A stretch of 9,004 bases of DNA, taken from Novosphingobium sp. GTDB lineage: Bacteria; Pseudomonadota; Alphaproteobacteria; Sphingomonadales; Sphingomonadaceae. How positions within the stretch are numbered: position 1 is the first letter of the stretch; every line of letters starts with the position of its first letter. A program made the position numbers and the translations under genes. The stretch is taken from contig VFKS01000099.1 of the NCBI GenBank assembly GCA_009885425.1, positions 1-9,004 of the forward strand, read 5' to 3'. The notes beneath the pieces were generated by a model. It ran no database searches. It had not been told where the DNA came from and was given only the letters and a program-made list of their open reading frames with translations. Of this stretch, positions 1 to 6,457 are shown in pieces.

Positions 1-1218
1 AGCGACATGATCCTCAAGCCGGATCTCGACGCGGTCTATATCGATCCGTTCAGCGCGACCCCGATGATGATTCTGGTTTGCGACATTGTCGAACCTTCGA
101 CCGGCGATCTCTACAGCCGCGATCCGCGTTCCACGGCCAAGCGCGCCGAAGCTTACGTCAAGTCCACCGGGACTGGCGATACCGTCTATGTCGGCCCCGA
201 AGCCGAATTCTTCATGTTCGACGATGTGAAGTATTACGACGGCTATGACGGTTCGGGTTTCCGGATCGACGATATCGAGCTACCGACCAATACCAACAAG
301 GACTACGAAGGCGGCAACATGGGCCATCGCCCGGGGGTCAAGGGCGGCTATTTCCCGGTCGCGCCGATCGATAGCTGCGTTGATATCCGCGGTGAAATGG
401 TGGCGACCATGCTCGAAATGGGCCTGCCCTGCGACAAGCACCACCACGAAGTCGCCGCCGCGCAGCACGAACTGGGGCTGACCTATGGCACCTTGGTCGA
501 GACCGCTGACCGGATGCAGGTCTACAAGTATGTCGTGCATCAGGTTGCCCATGCTTACGGCAAAACCGCCACTTTCATGCCCAAGCCGATCAAGGGTGAT
601 AACGGGTCGGGAATGCACACCCACATCTCGATCTGGGATGGCAGCAAGCCGCTGTTCGCGGGTAATGGCTATGCCGGTCTTTCGGATATGTGCCTGTACT
701 TCATCGGCGGGGTGATCAAGCACGCCAAGTCGCTGAACGCTTTCACCAACCCGACTACCAACAGCTATAAGCGGCTGGTCCCGGGTTACGAAGCGCCGGT
801 GCTGCTGGCCTATTCGGCCCGCAACCGCTCTGCCTCGTGCCGCATTCCATACGGTGCCGGTGACAAGGCCAAGCGCGTCGAATTCCGTTTCCCCGATGCG
901 ATGGCCAATCCTTACTTGTGCTATTCCGCGCTGCTGATGGCCGGGCTCGACGGGATCAAGAACAAGATCCATCCGGGCGAAGCGATGGACAAGAATCTGT
1001 ACGATCTGCCGCCGGCTGAACTGGCCGAAGTGCCGACCGTTTGTGGTTCGCTGCGGGAAGCGCTGGAAAGCCTTGAGGCCGATCACGATTACCTGCTACA
1101 GGGCGGCGTGTTCACCAAGGACCAGATCGACGCCTACAGCGAACTGAAGTGGGCCGAGCAGCTGCGCTGGGAAACGACCCCATCGGCGGTCGAATTCGAT
1201 ATGTACTACAGCGCCTGA
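1..1218 (+). CDS. glnA: Type I glutamine synthetase, C-terminal ~405 residues (5' end outside window)
   Basis: This enzyme makes glutamine from glutamate, ammonia and ATP in the cytoplasm and is the entry point of nitrogen assimilation. The reading frame is open from base 1 (Ser-Asp before the first Met at base 7), so the gene is cut by the window edge. By comparison with the ~470-residue GlnA family about 64 N-terminal residues are missing. Visible signatures are the IDPFSATP segment, GPEAEFF, the ATP/glutamate-site blocks [13 protein letters not shown] and HTHISIWD, the [13 protein letters not shown] loop, [17 protein letters not shown], and the adenylylation loop NLYDLPPAE. The Tyr codon of that loop (1000-1002) aligns with E. 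coli Tyr397, so control by adenylylation (GlnE) is expected. The protein ends FDMYYSA, a usual GS-I terminus. A terminator follows at once. The promoter and any upstream glnB are outside the window. Confidence 0.97.
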   Translation, partial: SDMILKPDLDAVYIDPFSATPMMILVCDIVEPSTGDLYSRDPRSTAKRAEAYVKSTGTGDTVYVGPEAEFFMFDDVKYYDGYDGSGFRIDDIELPTNTNKDYEGGNMGHRPGVKGGYFPVAPIDSCVDIRGEMVATMLEMGLPCDKHHHEVAAAQHELGLTYGTLVETADRMQVYKYVVHQVAHAYGKTATFMPKPIKGDNGSGMHTHISIWDGSKPLFAGNGYAGLSDMCLYFIGGVIKHAKSLNAFTNPTTNSYKRLVPGYEAPVLLAYSARNRSASCRIPYGAGDKAKRVEFRFPDAMANPYLCYSALLMAGLDGIKNKIHPGEAMDKNLYDLPPAELAEVPTVCGSLREALESLEADHDYLLQGGVFTKDQIDAYSELKWAEQLRWETTPSAVEFDMYYSA

Positions 1219-1243
1219 GCCACCGATCAGGCTGCTGAAAGAG

Positions 1244-1277
1244 AGGGCGTCCCGGGCAACTGGGGCGCCCTTTTTTT
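1244..1277 (+). terminator. Rho-independent terminator of glnA
   Basis: A 10-bp stem (1244-1253 with 1262-1271, one G-T wobble) encloses an 8-nt loop and is followed by a run of seven T (1271-1277). It lies 26 bases after the glnA stop, so glnA transcription should end here and the downstream lysozyme gene needs its own promoter. Confidence 0.88.
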
Positions 1278-1347
1278 GATTTTCCTACACGGCTCGTTCC
1301 TGCCTATTTACCCCGCCTCCCAAACCGATTCGCGAGGCACGCCCGGC

Positions 1348-1929
1348 ATGTATTTCAATCTCGATTTTTTCGAAGCGTTGCGCCGGATGAAAGCGCGGAA
1401 ACCGGCTGTTGCGCCAGCTTCAGACCCTAAACCCCCACACCACTCCACGCCCCTTGGCGACCGGCTTTCCCGCCACATCAGTCCTGCTGGCATCGCGCTG
1501 ATCAAGCGCTTTGAGGGCTGTGCCAAGCGCCGCCCTGATGGCTGCTTTGCCGCCTATCCCGATCCTGGAACCGGCGGCGATCCATGGACAATCGGCTGGG
1601 GCGCGACCGGCATGAGCATCGTGCAGGGCACGGTCTGGACCGCGGCCGAATGCGATGCCCGGCTGGAACACGATCTAGTCCGGTTTTCCCGCGAAGTGGC
1701 GCGCGCTGTGGGTGACAGTCCTACCAGCCAGAACCAGTTCGATGCGCTGGTCAGCTTTCACTACAACACCGGGGCGATTGCCAAGGCGACACTGACCAAG
1801 CGGCACAAGGCGGGCGATTTTACCGGCGCACAGGCGGAGTTTGGAAAATGGGTTCATGCCGGGGGCAAGCGGATGAATGGGCTGGTCCGGCGGCGGACTG
1901 AAGAGGCGGCGCTTTATGGTGCCAGGTGA
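1348..1929 (+). CDS. Phage-type lysozyme (endolysin), glycoside hydrolase family 24
   Basis: A 193-residue muramidase that would cut the MurNAc-GlcNAc bond of peptidoglycan. The T4-lysozyme-type catalytic triad is visible: Glu56 in LIKRFEG, Asp72 in AYPDPG and Thr81 in WTIGWGATG. Further family blocks follow: QNQFDALVSFHYNTG (about 132-146), then GKWVHAGG and GLVRRRTEEAALY near the C-terminus. The start at ATG 1348 is preferred because GAGG lies at 1334-1337 with 10-nt spacing. The frame is open upstream to a TTG at 1276, but that codon lies in the T-run of the glnA terminator. The first ~43 residues precede the lysozyme fold and are basic and proline-rich. I see no signal peptide or SAR helix, and no holin, spanin or other phage gene is nearby. 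It may be a domesticated prophage gene. Its biological role here is not shown. Confidence 0.88.
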   Translation: MYFNLDFFEALRRMKARKPAVAPASDPKPPHHSTPLGDRLSRHISPAGIALIKRFEGCAKRRPDGCFAAYPDPGTGGDPWTIGWGATGMSIVQGTVWTAAECDARLEHDLVRFSREVARAVGDSPTSQNQFDALVSFHYNTGAIAKATLTKRHKAGDFTGAQAEFGKWVHAGGKRMNGLVRRRTEEAALYGAR

Positions 1930-1932
1930 TCT

Positions 1933-1944
1933 GCTTGGCCAAGC
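1933..1944. repeat. 12-bp perfect palindrome in the convergent gap
   Basis: GCTTGGCCAAGC is its own reverse complement. It fills most of the 21-base gap between the stops of the lysozyme gene (+) and the LOV-HTH gene (-). There is no T-run on either side, so it is not a normal terminator. It could slow convergent transcription or be chance. Confidence 0.4.
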
Positions 1945-1950
1945 CAGAGG

Positions 1951-2556
1951 TTAAAGCCCAGCTTCGACCGCGATCCGGATGGCATCGGCCGTGGTGGCAG
2001 CACCAAGCCGCGCCATCAAAGCCGCGCGGTGCATTTTGACCGTCTGCTCGCTGAGGTTGAGGCGGTAAGCGATTTGCTTGTTCAGATACCCGGCCGCCAT
2101 TTGGGTCAACACTTCCTGCTGGCGCGGCGGTAACGCCTTTACCGCAATGGCTGCGGCCATCCGCCGATTGGCATTGGTGGTTAGGGCATCCGGCTCCAGT
2201 TCAACCTGCGATCCCAGGAAGTATTCCAGTTCCCCATCATCGTCGAAAATGGGGGCAACCAGCACGGCGTTTCGAAACGGGGTGCCATCACGCTTGTAGT
2301 TGAGGATCTCGACCAGCACCGGAGCATGCCGGCGCACACCGCTACGGATCGCCTCGGTCAACCACGGCTCCGTCGCCGGGCCCGCCAGAAACCGGCAGTT
2401 GCGTCCAACGATTTCCGCTTCGGCATAGCCTGTCAGCGCTACAAAGGCCTCGTTGCAGCAGATGATCGGGTTGTCTTTCACCCGTGGGTCGCTGATCACC
2501 GACGCTATTGGGCTATCGGCGATGAGCGATTTCAGACGCGTTTCGGCGTGGCGCAT
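1951..2556 (-). CDS. Blue-light LOV-HTH transcription factor, EL222-like
   Basis: A flavin-binding LOV (PAS) domain is joined to a LuxR-type helix-turn-helix, as in EL222. From the ATG at 2556 (201 aa) the LOV core is about residues 14-121. It contains GRNCRFL with the photoactive Cys54 (codon 2397-2395) that forms the FMN adduct, and flavin-contacting Asn86, Asn96 and Gln117. The spacing of these four matches EL222 Cys75/Asn107/Asn117/Gln138 exactly. The LuxR HTH (about 142-201) begins LPPRQQEVL and carries the recognition-helix segment [13 protein letters not shown]. In EL222, light releases the HTH from the LOV sheet so that it dimerises and binds DNA. There is no kinase or receiver domain, so this is one-component signalling. 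The start is uncertain: GGGAGGG lies 13 nt before the ATG but only 4 nt before an in-frame TTG at 2565, and the frame is open to a TTG at 2628. The gene is divergent from the opsin gene. Confidence 0.94.
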   Translation of the reverse strand: MRHAETRLKSLIADSPIASVISDPRVKDNPIICCNEAFVALTGYAEAEIVGRNCRFLAGPATEPWLTEAIRSGVRRHAPVLVEILNYKRDGTPFRNAVLVAPIFDDDGELEYFLGSQVELEPDALTTNANRRMAAAIAVKALPPRQQEVLTQMAAGYLNKQIAYRLNLSEQTVKMHRAALMARLGAATTADAIRIAVEAGL

Positions 2557-2643
2557 GACAGCCAATTGTCCCTCCCAGCCTGTCCACTGCCTGACAGAAT
2601 GGCGCGCTTGATAATGCAAGAACGCCAAACGAGCTGCCGCGTC

Positions 2644-2655
2644 GGCCTTTAGGAC
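2644..2655. promoter_or_regulatory. Candidate EL222-type LOV-HTH binding box
   Basis: GGCCTTTAGGAC reads as two inverted half-sites (GGCCT, TT, AGGAC). It fits 11 of 12 positions of the EL222 consensus RGNCYWWRGNCY as I remember it. Its core GCCTTTAG, followed after two bases by CATG, also matches the artificial C120 EL222 site as remembered. It lies in the divergent region, 89 bases before the opsin ATG and 88 bases before the LOV-HTH ATG, so it could serve either gene. No binding data are available; the call rests on sequence likeness and position. Confidence 0.5.
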
Positions 2656-2672
2656 ATGGTATTTCGTATAGG

Positions 2673-2700
2673 TTGAAGCCCGTCAACCGCGGCGTATCAC
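2673..2700 (+). promoter_or_regulatory. Possible sigma70-like promoter for opsin-blh
   Basis: TTGAAG (2673-2678) and TATCAC (2695-2700) are 16 bp apart. Each matches four of six bases of the -35/-10 consensus. A start near 2707 would place the LOV-HTH box about 57 bases upstream, a distance used by activators. An alternative -10 is TATAGG (2667-2672), which would make the box overlap the -35. Both are weak matches. Confidence 0.25.
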
Positions 2701-2703
2701 CCC

Positions 2704-2726
2704 ACAGTCGCGAAAAATCGCGCTGT
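2704..2726 (+). promoter_or_regulatory. Hairpin just upstream of the opsin ribosome-binding site
   Basis: The arms ACAG(T)CGCGA and TCGCGCTGT pair over 9 bp with one bulged T and an AAAA loop (2714-2717). The right arm ends four bases before the Shine-Dalgarno AGGGG (2731-2735), which sits 9 nt from the ATG at 2745. There is no T-run, so it is not a terminator. It could stabilise the leader or affect translation, or act as an operator palindrome in DNA. Confidence 0.5.
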
Positions 2727-2744
2727 CTAAAGGGGACGACCGCA

Positions 2745-3500
2745 ATGGATATGTTATCGATTGGCCAATACTCATTGGTTTATAACGCTTTTTCGTTTAC
2801 GTTTGCGACGATGGCAGCGGCAACGGTGTTTTTGTGGTTGGGGCGTTCGCAGGTCGGGCCCGCCTACAAGACAGCACTGACCATCTCAGGTCTGGTGTGC
2901 GCAATTGCCGCCTACCACTACTTCCGTATCTTTGAGAGCTGGGAGGGCGCCTATTCGGTCAAGGATGGCGTCGTCGCGGCATCGGGTTATGCCTTCAATG
3001 ACGCCTATCGCTATGTCGATTGGTTGCTGACCGTGCCATTGCTGTTGATCGAACTGATTCTGGTGATGCGCCTGTCATCCGACGAGACGATTTCGAAGTC
3101 GACCAAGCTGGGCGCCGCCGCCGCGTTGATGATTGTGCTGGGTTACCCCGGCGAAATCGCCACCGACATTCCGACTCGCGCGCTGTGGGGCACGCTTTCG
3201 GCCATCCCGTTTGTCTACATCATGTATCAGCTGTTCGTTGGCCTTGGGGCTTCGATCGAAAACCAGCCAGCGAGCGTTCGCGAACTGGTCAAGAAGGCCC
3301 GGCTGCTGACCTTTGCTTCGTGGGGTTTCTACCCGATTGTGTACATGATCCCCTACACCAACCTGAGCGGATCAAGCGTAACGGTGGGTGTCCAGGTCGG
3401 CTATACTATTGCCGATCTAATCGCGAAGGCCGGGGTGGGCGTGCTCATTTACCTCATCGCCACTCGCAAGTCGCAGGCGGAATACGGCGAAACCGCATAG
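2745..3500 (+). CDS. Xanthorhodopsin-like light-driven proton pump
   Basis: A 251-residue seven-helix microbial rhodopsin in the inner membrane, pumping protons outward on illumination. Helix B has His58 (proton-acceptor partner in proteorhodopsins). Helix C has RYVDWLLTVPLLLIE with Arg89, acceptor Asp92, Thr96 and donor Glu103, the DTE motif of H+ pumps rather than the NDQ of sodium pumps. The tuning position is Leu100, typical of green-absorbing forms. Helix G has Asp224 and the Schiff-base Lys228 in IADLIAKAG. Helix E has Gly149 (ALWGTLSAIPF), aligning with Salinibacter xanthorhodopsin Gly156, which leaves room for a carotenoid antenna. Blocks such as AYHYFRI, MIVLGYPGE and ASWGFYPI also match xanthorhodopsin closely. 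ATG 2745 is chosen for AGGGG at 2731-2735; the frame is open further upstream but without initiation signals. blh follows after 38 bases, so the two are probably one operon. Confidence 0.97.
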   Translation: MDMLSIGQYSLVYNAFSFTFATMAAATVFLWLGRSQVGPAYKTALTISGLVCAIAAYHYFRIFESWEGAYSVKDGVVAASGYAFNDAYRYVDWLLTVPLLLIELILVMRLSSDETISKSTKLGAAAALMIVLGYPGEIATDIPTRALWGTLSAIPFVYIMYQLFVGLGASIENQPASVRELVKKARLLTFASWGFYPIVYMIPYTNLSGSSVTVGVQVGYTIADLIAKAGVGVLIYLIATRKSQAEYGETA

Positions 3501-3538
3501 GCCTGAGACGGTAAATAGGGACGAACCGGCAGGAGGAT

Positions 3539-4462
3539 ATGATCAGCGCCATGACCACTATCCGCCTGCCGTTTCCCACAGGCGCAGCCGCTGCAAGCGC
3601 GCTGCGCCTGTGCCTGCTTCCCGCTGTGACCGCCGCCCTGGTTATCGTAAGTCTGCGCTTTGGCCCGTTGGGCAGCGCCTCGTTTACGGCCGCCTGCGCT
3701 TTGGCAATCGCGGTGTTTGGCATCCCGCACGGGACGCTCGATATTGAGATTGCCGCGTTGCGCTATGGCTTGGTCGGACGGGTGGACCGGCTTAAAATCA
3801 TCCTGGGCTACGTCGCGTGCGCCGCCGTGACAGCCGGATTGTGGCTGGTCACGCCCGAGTTGGCGCTGTGCCTGTTCCTGTTCGTTTCGATCCTGCATTT
3901 CAGCCGCGACTGGCTAAACGCAGCCGATCCGTTCCTGTCGCTGATGGTGGCGTGGGCGTTAGTTGCCACACCGGCGCTGGCCCGGCCGGCCGAAGTGGCC
4001 ATGATTTTTGACACTCTGACCGGCAACCAGAATGGCCGAATCATCGCCGATCTGCTGGCCTGTACCTCCGTGCCCGCGCTACTTGGCTGCCTGACATTCA
4101 CCTTCTGGTCGTTTCAGAATGCTGAGGTAAGGAGAGCCGTTGAACTGCTGTCCTGCCTGGTCGCAACGCTGTTCCTACCGCCGCTGCTGGCGTTTGCGGT
4201 ATTTTTTTGCGGGCTGCATTCTCCCCGCCACATGGCCGATGCACTGAAGGAAACGGGGGCGATATCGCGGACCAAAAAGACCGCCATTATCGCAGCCGTC
4301 TTTTTGTTGTCCGCAGCCGGAGGGGTCATGCTGCTGGCAGGACAGGGCCAGGTGCCGGTTGAAGCCGGCATCATACGTTCCGCAATCATGCTGATTTCGA
4401 TTTTGACCGTACCCCATTTCATTCTGGAAACCTTCGCCCTGACCAACCGGTCAGCGAATTGA
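3539..4462 (+). CDS. blh: Beta-carotene 15,15'-dioxygenase, Brp/Blh family (retinal synthesis)
   Basis: An integral-membrane iron enzyme that splits beta-carotene with O2 into two all-trans-retinals, the chromophore of the upstream rhodopsin. The 307-residue protein is almost all hydrophobic helices. The four metal-ligand His positions of Blh are present with family spacing: His64 in GIPHGTLD, His120 in ILHFSRDW, and His227 and His231 in CGLHSPRHM. A further conserved block is VPHFILE (His293). The order and the 4-residue gap of the last pair match the marine Blh 66A03 ligands. The strong Shine-Dalgarno AGGAGG (3531-3536) is only 2 nt from ATG 3539 and 14 nt from an in-frame ATG at 3551, so the start may be either (307 or 303 residues). 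The 38-base gap after the opsin stop, with no terminator, indicates cotranscription. Lycopene/beta-carotene synthesis genes must lie elsewhere. Confidence 0.95.
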   Translation: MISAMTTIRLPFPTGAAAASALRLCLLPAVTAALVIVSLRFGPLGSASFTAACALAIAVFGIPHGTLDIEIAALRYGLVGRVDRLKIILGYVACAAVTAGLWLVTPELALCLFLFVSILHFSRDWLNAADPFLSLMVAWALVATPALARPAEVAMIFDTLTGNQNGRIIADLLACTSVPALLGCLTFTFWSFQNAEVRRAVELLSCLVATLFLPPLLAFAVFFCGLHSPRHMADALKETGAISRTKKTAIIAAVFLLSAAGGVMLLAGQGQVPVEAGIIRSAIMLISILTVPHFILETFALTNRSAN

Positions 4463-4583
4463 CCAACACTTGTCCTTTGGCGCGGCCGCGAGGCCGAAGC
4501 CAGCTTCTATCGCCAAGCCTAGCGCCGGTTGTCGGATCGCCGCGCGGATGCTATCTGCGACTCACTCGCAATGGAGGTCGCCG

Positions 4584-5519
4584 ATGTCCCATTCGCTAAG
4601 GATTGCCGCGTTGTTGGGCTCGGCCGCGTTGACCCTGGCCGTTCCAACCCTGCCGGTCTGGGCCGCCGGCGGCGGCGGTGGTGGCGGGGGATCGATGCCC
4701 AGCGAAAGCACGCCGCAATACGATCCGGCAATGGAATACCGCAACGGCATCGCTGCCTTGCGCGAAGAACGCTGGAAAGATGCCGAGCGGGCCTTTGGCC
4801 GGGTGCTGACCGTGGCCCCGAAAGATGCCAATACCAATCTGTTGATGGCCACGGCCAAGCTGGGCCGCGGCGATGCCAAGGGCGCGCGCGGCTATCTTGA
4901 AAAGGCGGCCAAATACGATCCCGATCTGCTCCCAGCACAAATCACGCTGGGTGTGGTCTATGCCAAACTGGGTGATCCGGTGAAAGCCCAGGCGCAGCTG
5001 GATTGGCTGCAAAAGCGGTCCACCGCCTGCGGCGGAACCTGCGCTGAAAAGACCGCGATCGAGCAGGGCCTCAGCGAAGTGACAGCCGCGATCGGCGCAG
5101 GCAAACAGGCGCGGATTGAACGCCTTGACCCGCATACCTTCGCTTCTGCCGCGCAAGGCGATCAGGCCTATATTGCCGCCGTTTCGCTGATCAACGAGCG
5201 CCGCTATGGCGAGGCTATTGTGGCGCTCAAAGCCGCGCAACGGGCCTTTGGCCCGCACCCGGATCTGCTGACCTATCTGGGCTTCGCCAACCGCAAGCTG
5301 GGTCGCTATGACCTTGCCGAGGGCTACTACAAGGCCGCGCTCACCATCGCTCCGCAGCACCTGGGCGCAATCGAGTATTCCGGCGAGATGATGTTGGAAC
5401 GCGGTGACCTGGCAGGGGCCAAACAGATGCTGGCGCGGCTCGATCGGATCTGCACCTTTGGCTGCGCCCAATCCGACGAATTGCGCCGCTGGATCGAACG
5501 CGGCCCTGATCGGGGATGA
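4584..5519 (+). CDS. Exported TPR protein with duplicated TPR-CxxxC halves
   Basis: 311 residues. The N-terminus is a signal peptide: Arg6, a hydrophobic core to about residue 26, and an Ala-type cleavage site near VWAA (25-28), followed by eight glycines (29-36). The mature part is helical with TPR signatures (for example ALREERWKDAERAF, KAAKYDPDLLPAQ, AEGYYKAALTIAP). It looks like two similar halves, about 50-165 and 194-305, each of roughly three TPRs ending in a CxxxC motif (Cys149/153 and Cys290/294). TPRs bind peptides or proteins, so a periplasmic scaffold or assembly role is inferred; the partner is unknown. ATG 4584 is chosen because GGAGG lies at 4573-4577 (6 nt) and the signal peptide starts there. 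The frame is open to 4470 without initiation signals. Its stop overlaps the next start by four bases, which suggests coupled translation with the c-type cytochrome. Confidence 0.88.
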   Translation: MSHSLRIAALLGSAALTLAVPTLPVWAAGGGGGGGGSMPSESTPQYDPAMEYRNGIAALREERWKDAERAFGRVLTVAPKDANTNLLMATAKLGRGDAKGARGYLEKAAKYDPDLLPAQITLGVVYAKLGDPVKAQAQLDWLQKRSTACGGTCAEKTAIEQGLSEVTAAIGAGKQARIERLDPHTFASAAQGDQAYIAAVSLINERRYGEAIVALKAAQRAFGPHPDLLTYLGFANRKLGRYDLAEGYYKAALTIAPQHLGAIEYSGEMMLERGDLAGAKQMLARLDRICTFGCAQSDELRRWIERGPDRG

Positions 5520-6457
5520 TCCGCAGGGGAGTGTTGCTGGTGTTGGGGGCAACCTGCGCCGCGCTGGCAGGCGCAGCTGATCGCACGCCGCTGCCAATGT
5601 CGGCGCGGTGGACTGTGCCGAACCAGCTTAAGGCGGACTTGACTAGCGAACCCGGTGATTGCCTGACTGCGCCCACTGATCCGGCGCAAACCCGCAGCAT
5701 CGCAATCGGTGCAGCTGCATTCCGTGCGCCGCTGCTGTTGGGCGGGCAGGCCGCGCGATCAGGCCTGTCATGCAACAGTTGTCACCGCGCCGGGCATGAC
5801 AATCCGGCCTTTTCCTATCCGGGTCTCAGCGGCGCGCCGGGCACCGCCGATGTCACCGCATCGCTGTTTAGTTCGCATCGCGGTGACGGCCAGTTTAATC
5901 CCAAGCCGATCCCCAACCTCGCCGGCGACAAGGCGCTGCTCAAAATCGATCAAAGCCAGGACCGTGGCGAATTGGAGCTCTTTATCCTGGGCCTGATCAC
6001 GCAGGAGTTCGATGGCCCCACCCCCAGCCCGGCGGTGCTGACCGGACTAGCGAGCTACGTTCGTGCGCTTAGCCCGCAGGCCTGCCGCGCGCCCGCGCGG
6101 ATCGATCTGGCCAGCACTTTGGTGCGGATCGATGCGGCGCTGGATTCGGCCAGGCGCAGCGCACAAAGCGGTGATGGCGCAACGGCAGCATTGCTAATTT
6201 CTTCTGCGCGCTCACAGCTGCAGCTGATCGACGAACGCTATCCCGCCAGCCTCAGTCGCAGCGCCGCACCGCTGCGACAAGCGGCCGCTCGTCTGGGCGC
6301 AATCGAACGCCAGATGATCAGCGATCCGGCGGGCGGGCTAGCCGCTCTTGGACAATGGCGCAGGGCCGAGCCGAAGTGGAAACGGCCCTTGCAAGCTAGC
6401 GAAGCCAAGTCACTCTACAACCCAGCGGTGCTGTCCGGGTGGCTCTCGCCGCGCTGA
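5516..6457 (+). CDS. Periplasmic mono-haem c-type protein, related to cytochrome c peroxidase/MauG-like proteins
   Basis: 313 residues. A signal peptide (about 1-20, RR then a hydrophobic stretch, cleavage near AGA-AD) directs it to the periplasm. One haem-attachment motif, CNSCH (Cys86, Cys89, His90), is present in GLSCNSCHRAG. It is followed by an FNPKPIPNLAGD segment and, at about 151-187, ELELFILGLITQEF...LTGLASYVRALSP, similar to the region ending with 'YLRALS' in di-haem peroxidases. Only one CxxCH exists, so it is not a two-haem enzyme as encoded. Met residues are few (28 and 267 besides the start), so the sixth ligand may be His95 or His121 or be absent. The C-terminal third (about 195-285) is Ala/Arg-rich predicted helix. 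It begins with the ATGA overlap to the TPR gene, with only GGGG (5512-5515) as ribosome site. The electron partner is unknown. Confidence 0.82.
   Translation: MIRRGVLLVLGATCAALAGAADRTPLPMSARWTVPNQLKADLTSEPGDCLTAPTDPAQTRSIAIGAAAFRAPLLLGGQAARSGLSCNSCHRAGHDNPAFSYPGLSGAPGTADVTASLFSSHRGDGQFNPKPIPNLAGDKALLKIDQSQDRGELELFILGLITQEFDGPTPSPAVLTGLASYVRALSPQACRAPARIDLASTLVRIDAALDSARRSAQSGDGATAALLISSARSQLQLIDERYPASLSRSAAPLRQAAARLGAIERQMISDPAGGLAALGQWRRAEPKWKRPLQASEAKSLYNPAVLSGWLSPR

Noticed and set aside
280..1086. A long minus-strand open frame within glnA
   Set aside because: glnA is certain on the plus strand; the antisense translation has no recognisable motif.
1348..1929. Prophage region inferred from the lysozyme gene
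   Set aside because: Only a single phage-type gene is present; no integrase, attachment repeats, holin or structural genes are seen in the window.
2581..2596. PpsR/CrtJ-type site (TGT-N12-ACA) before the opsin gene
   Set aside because: The TGT and ACA are separated by 10, not 12, bases, and no photosynthesis gene cluster is visible.
2326..2652. Plus-strand open frame antisense to the LOV-HTH gene
   Set aside because: The minus-strand product is an unmistakable LOV-HTH protein; the plus-strand frame is a shadow.
2745..3500. Rhodopsin as a sodium or chloride pump or a sensory rhodopsin
   Set aside because: The helix C motif is Asp92/Thr96/Glu103 (DTE), not NDQ or a chloride-type motif, and no transducer gene is adjacent; it fits a proton pump.
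4470..4583. N-terminal extension of the TPR protein starting at 4470
   Set aside because: It lacks a ribosome-binding site and would bury the signal peptide; ATG 4584 has GGAGG at 6 nt.
5516..5578. Lipoprotein signal on the cytochrome (Cys14)
   Set aside because: Residues before Cys14 (LGAT) do not fit a lipobox, and a normal signal-peptidase I site follows near residue 20.
4596..5597. A long open frame on the minus strand (about 330 codons) opposite the TPR gene
   Set aside because: It is antisense to a clear signal-peptide/TPR protein, shows no recognisable domain, and long antisense frames are common in GC-rich DNA.
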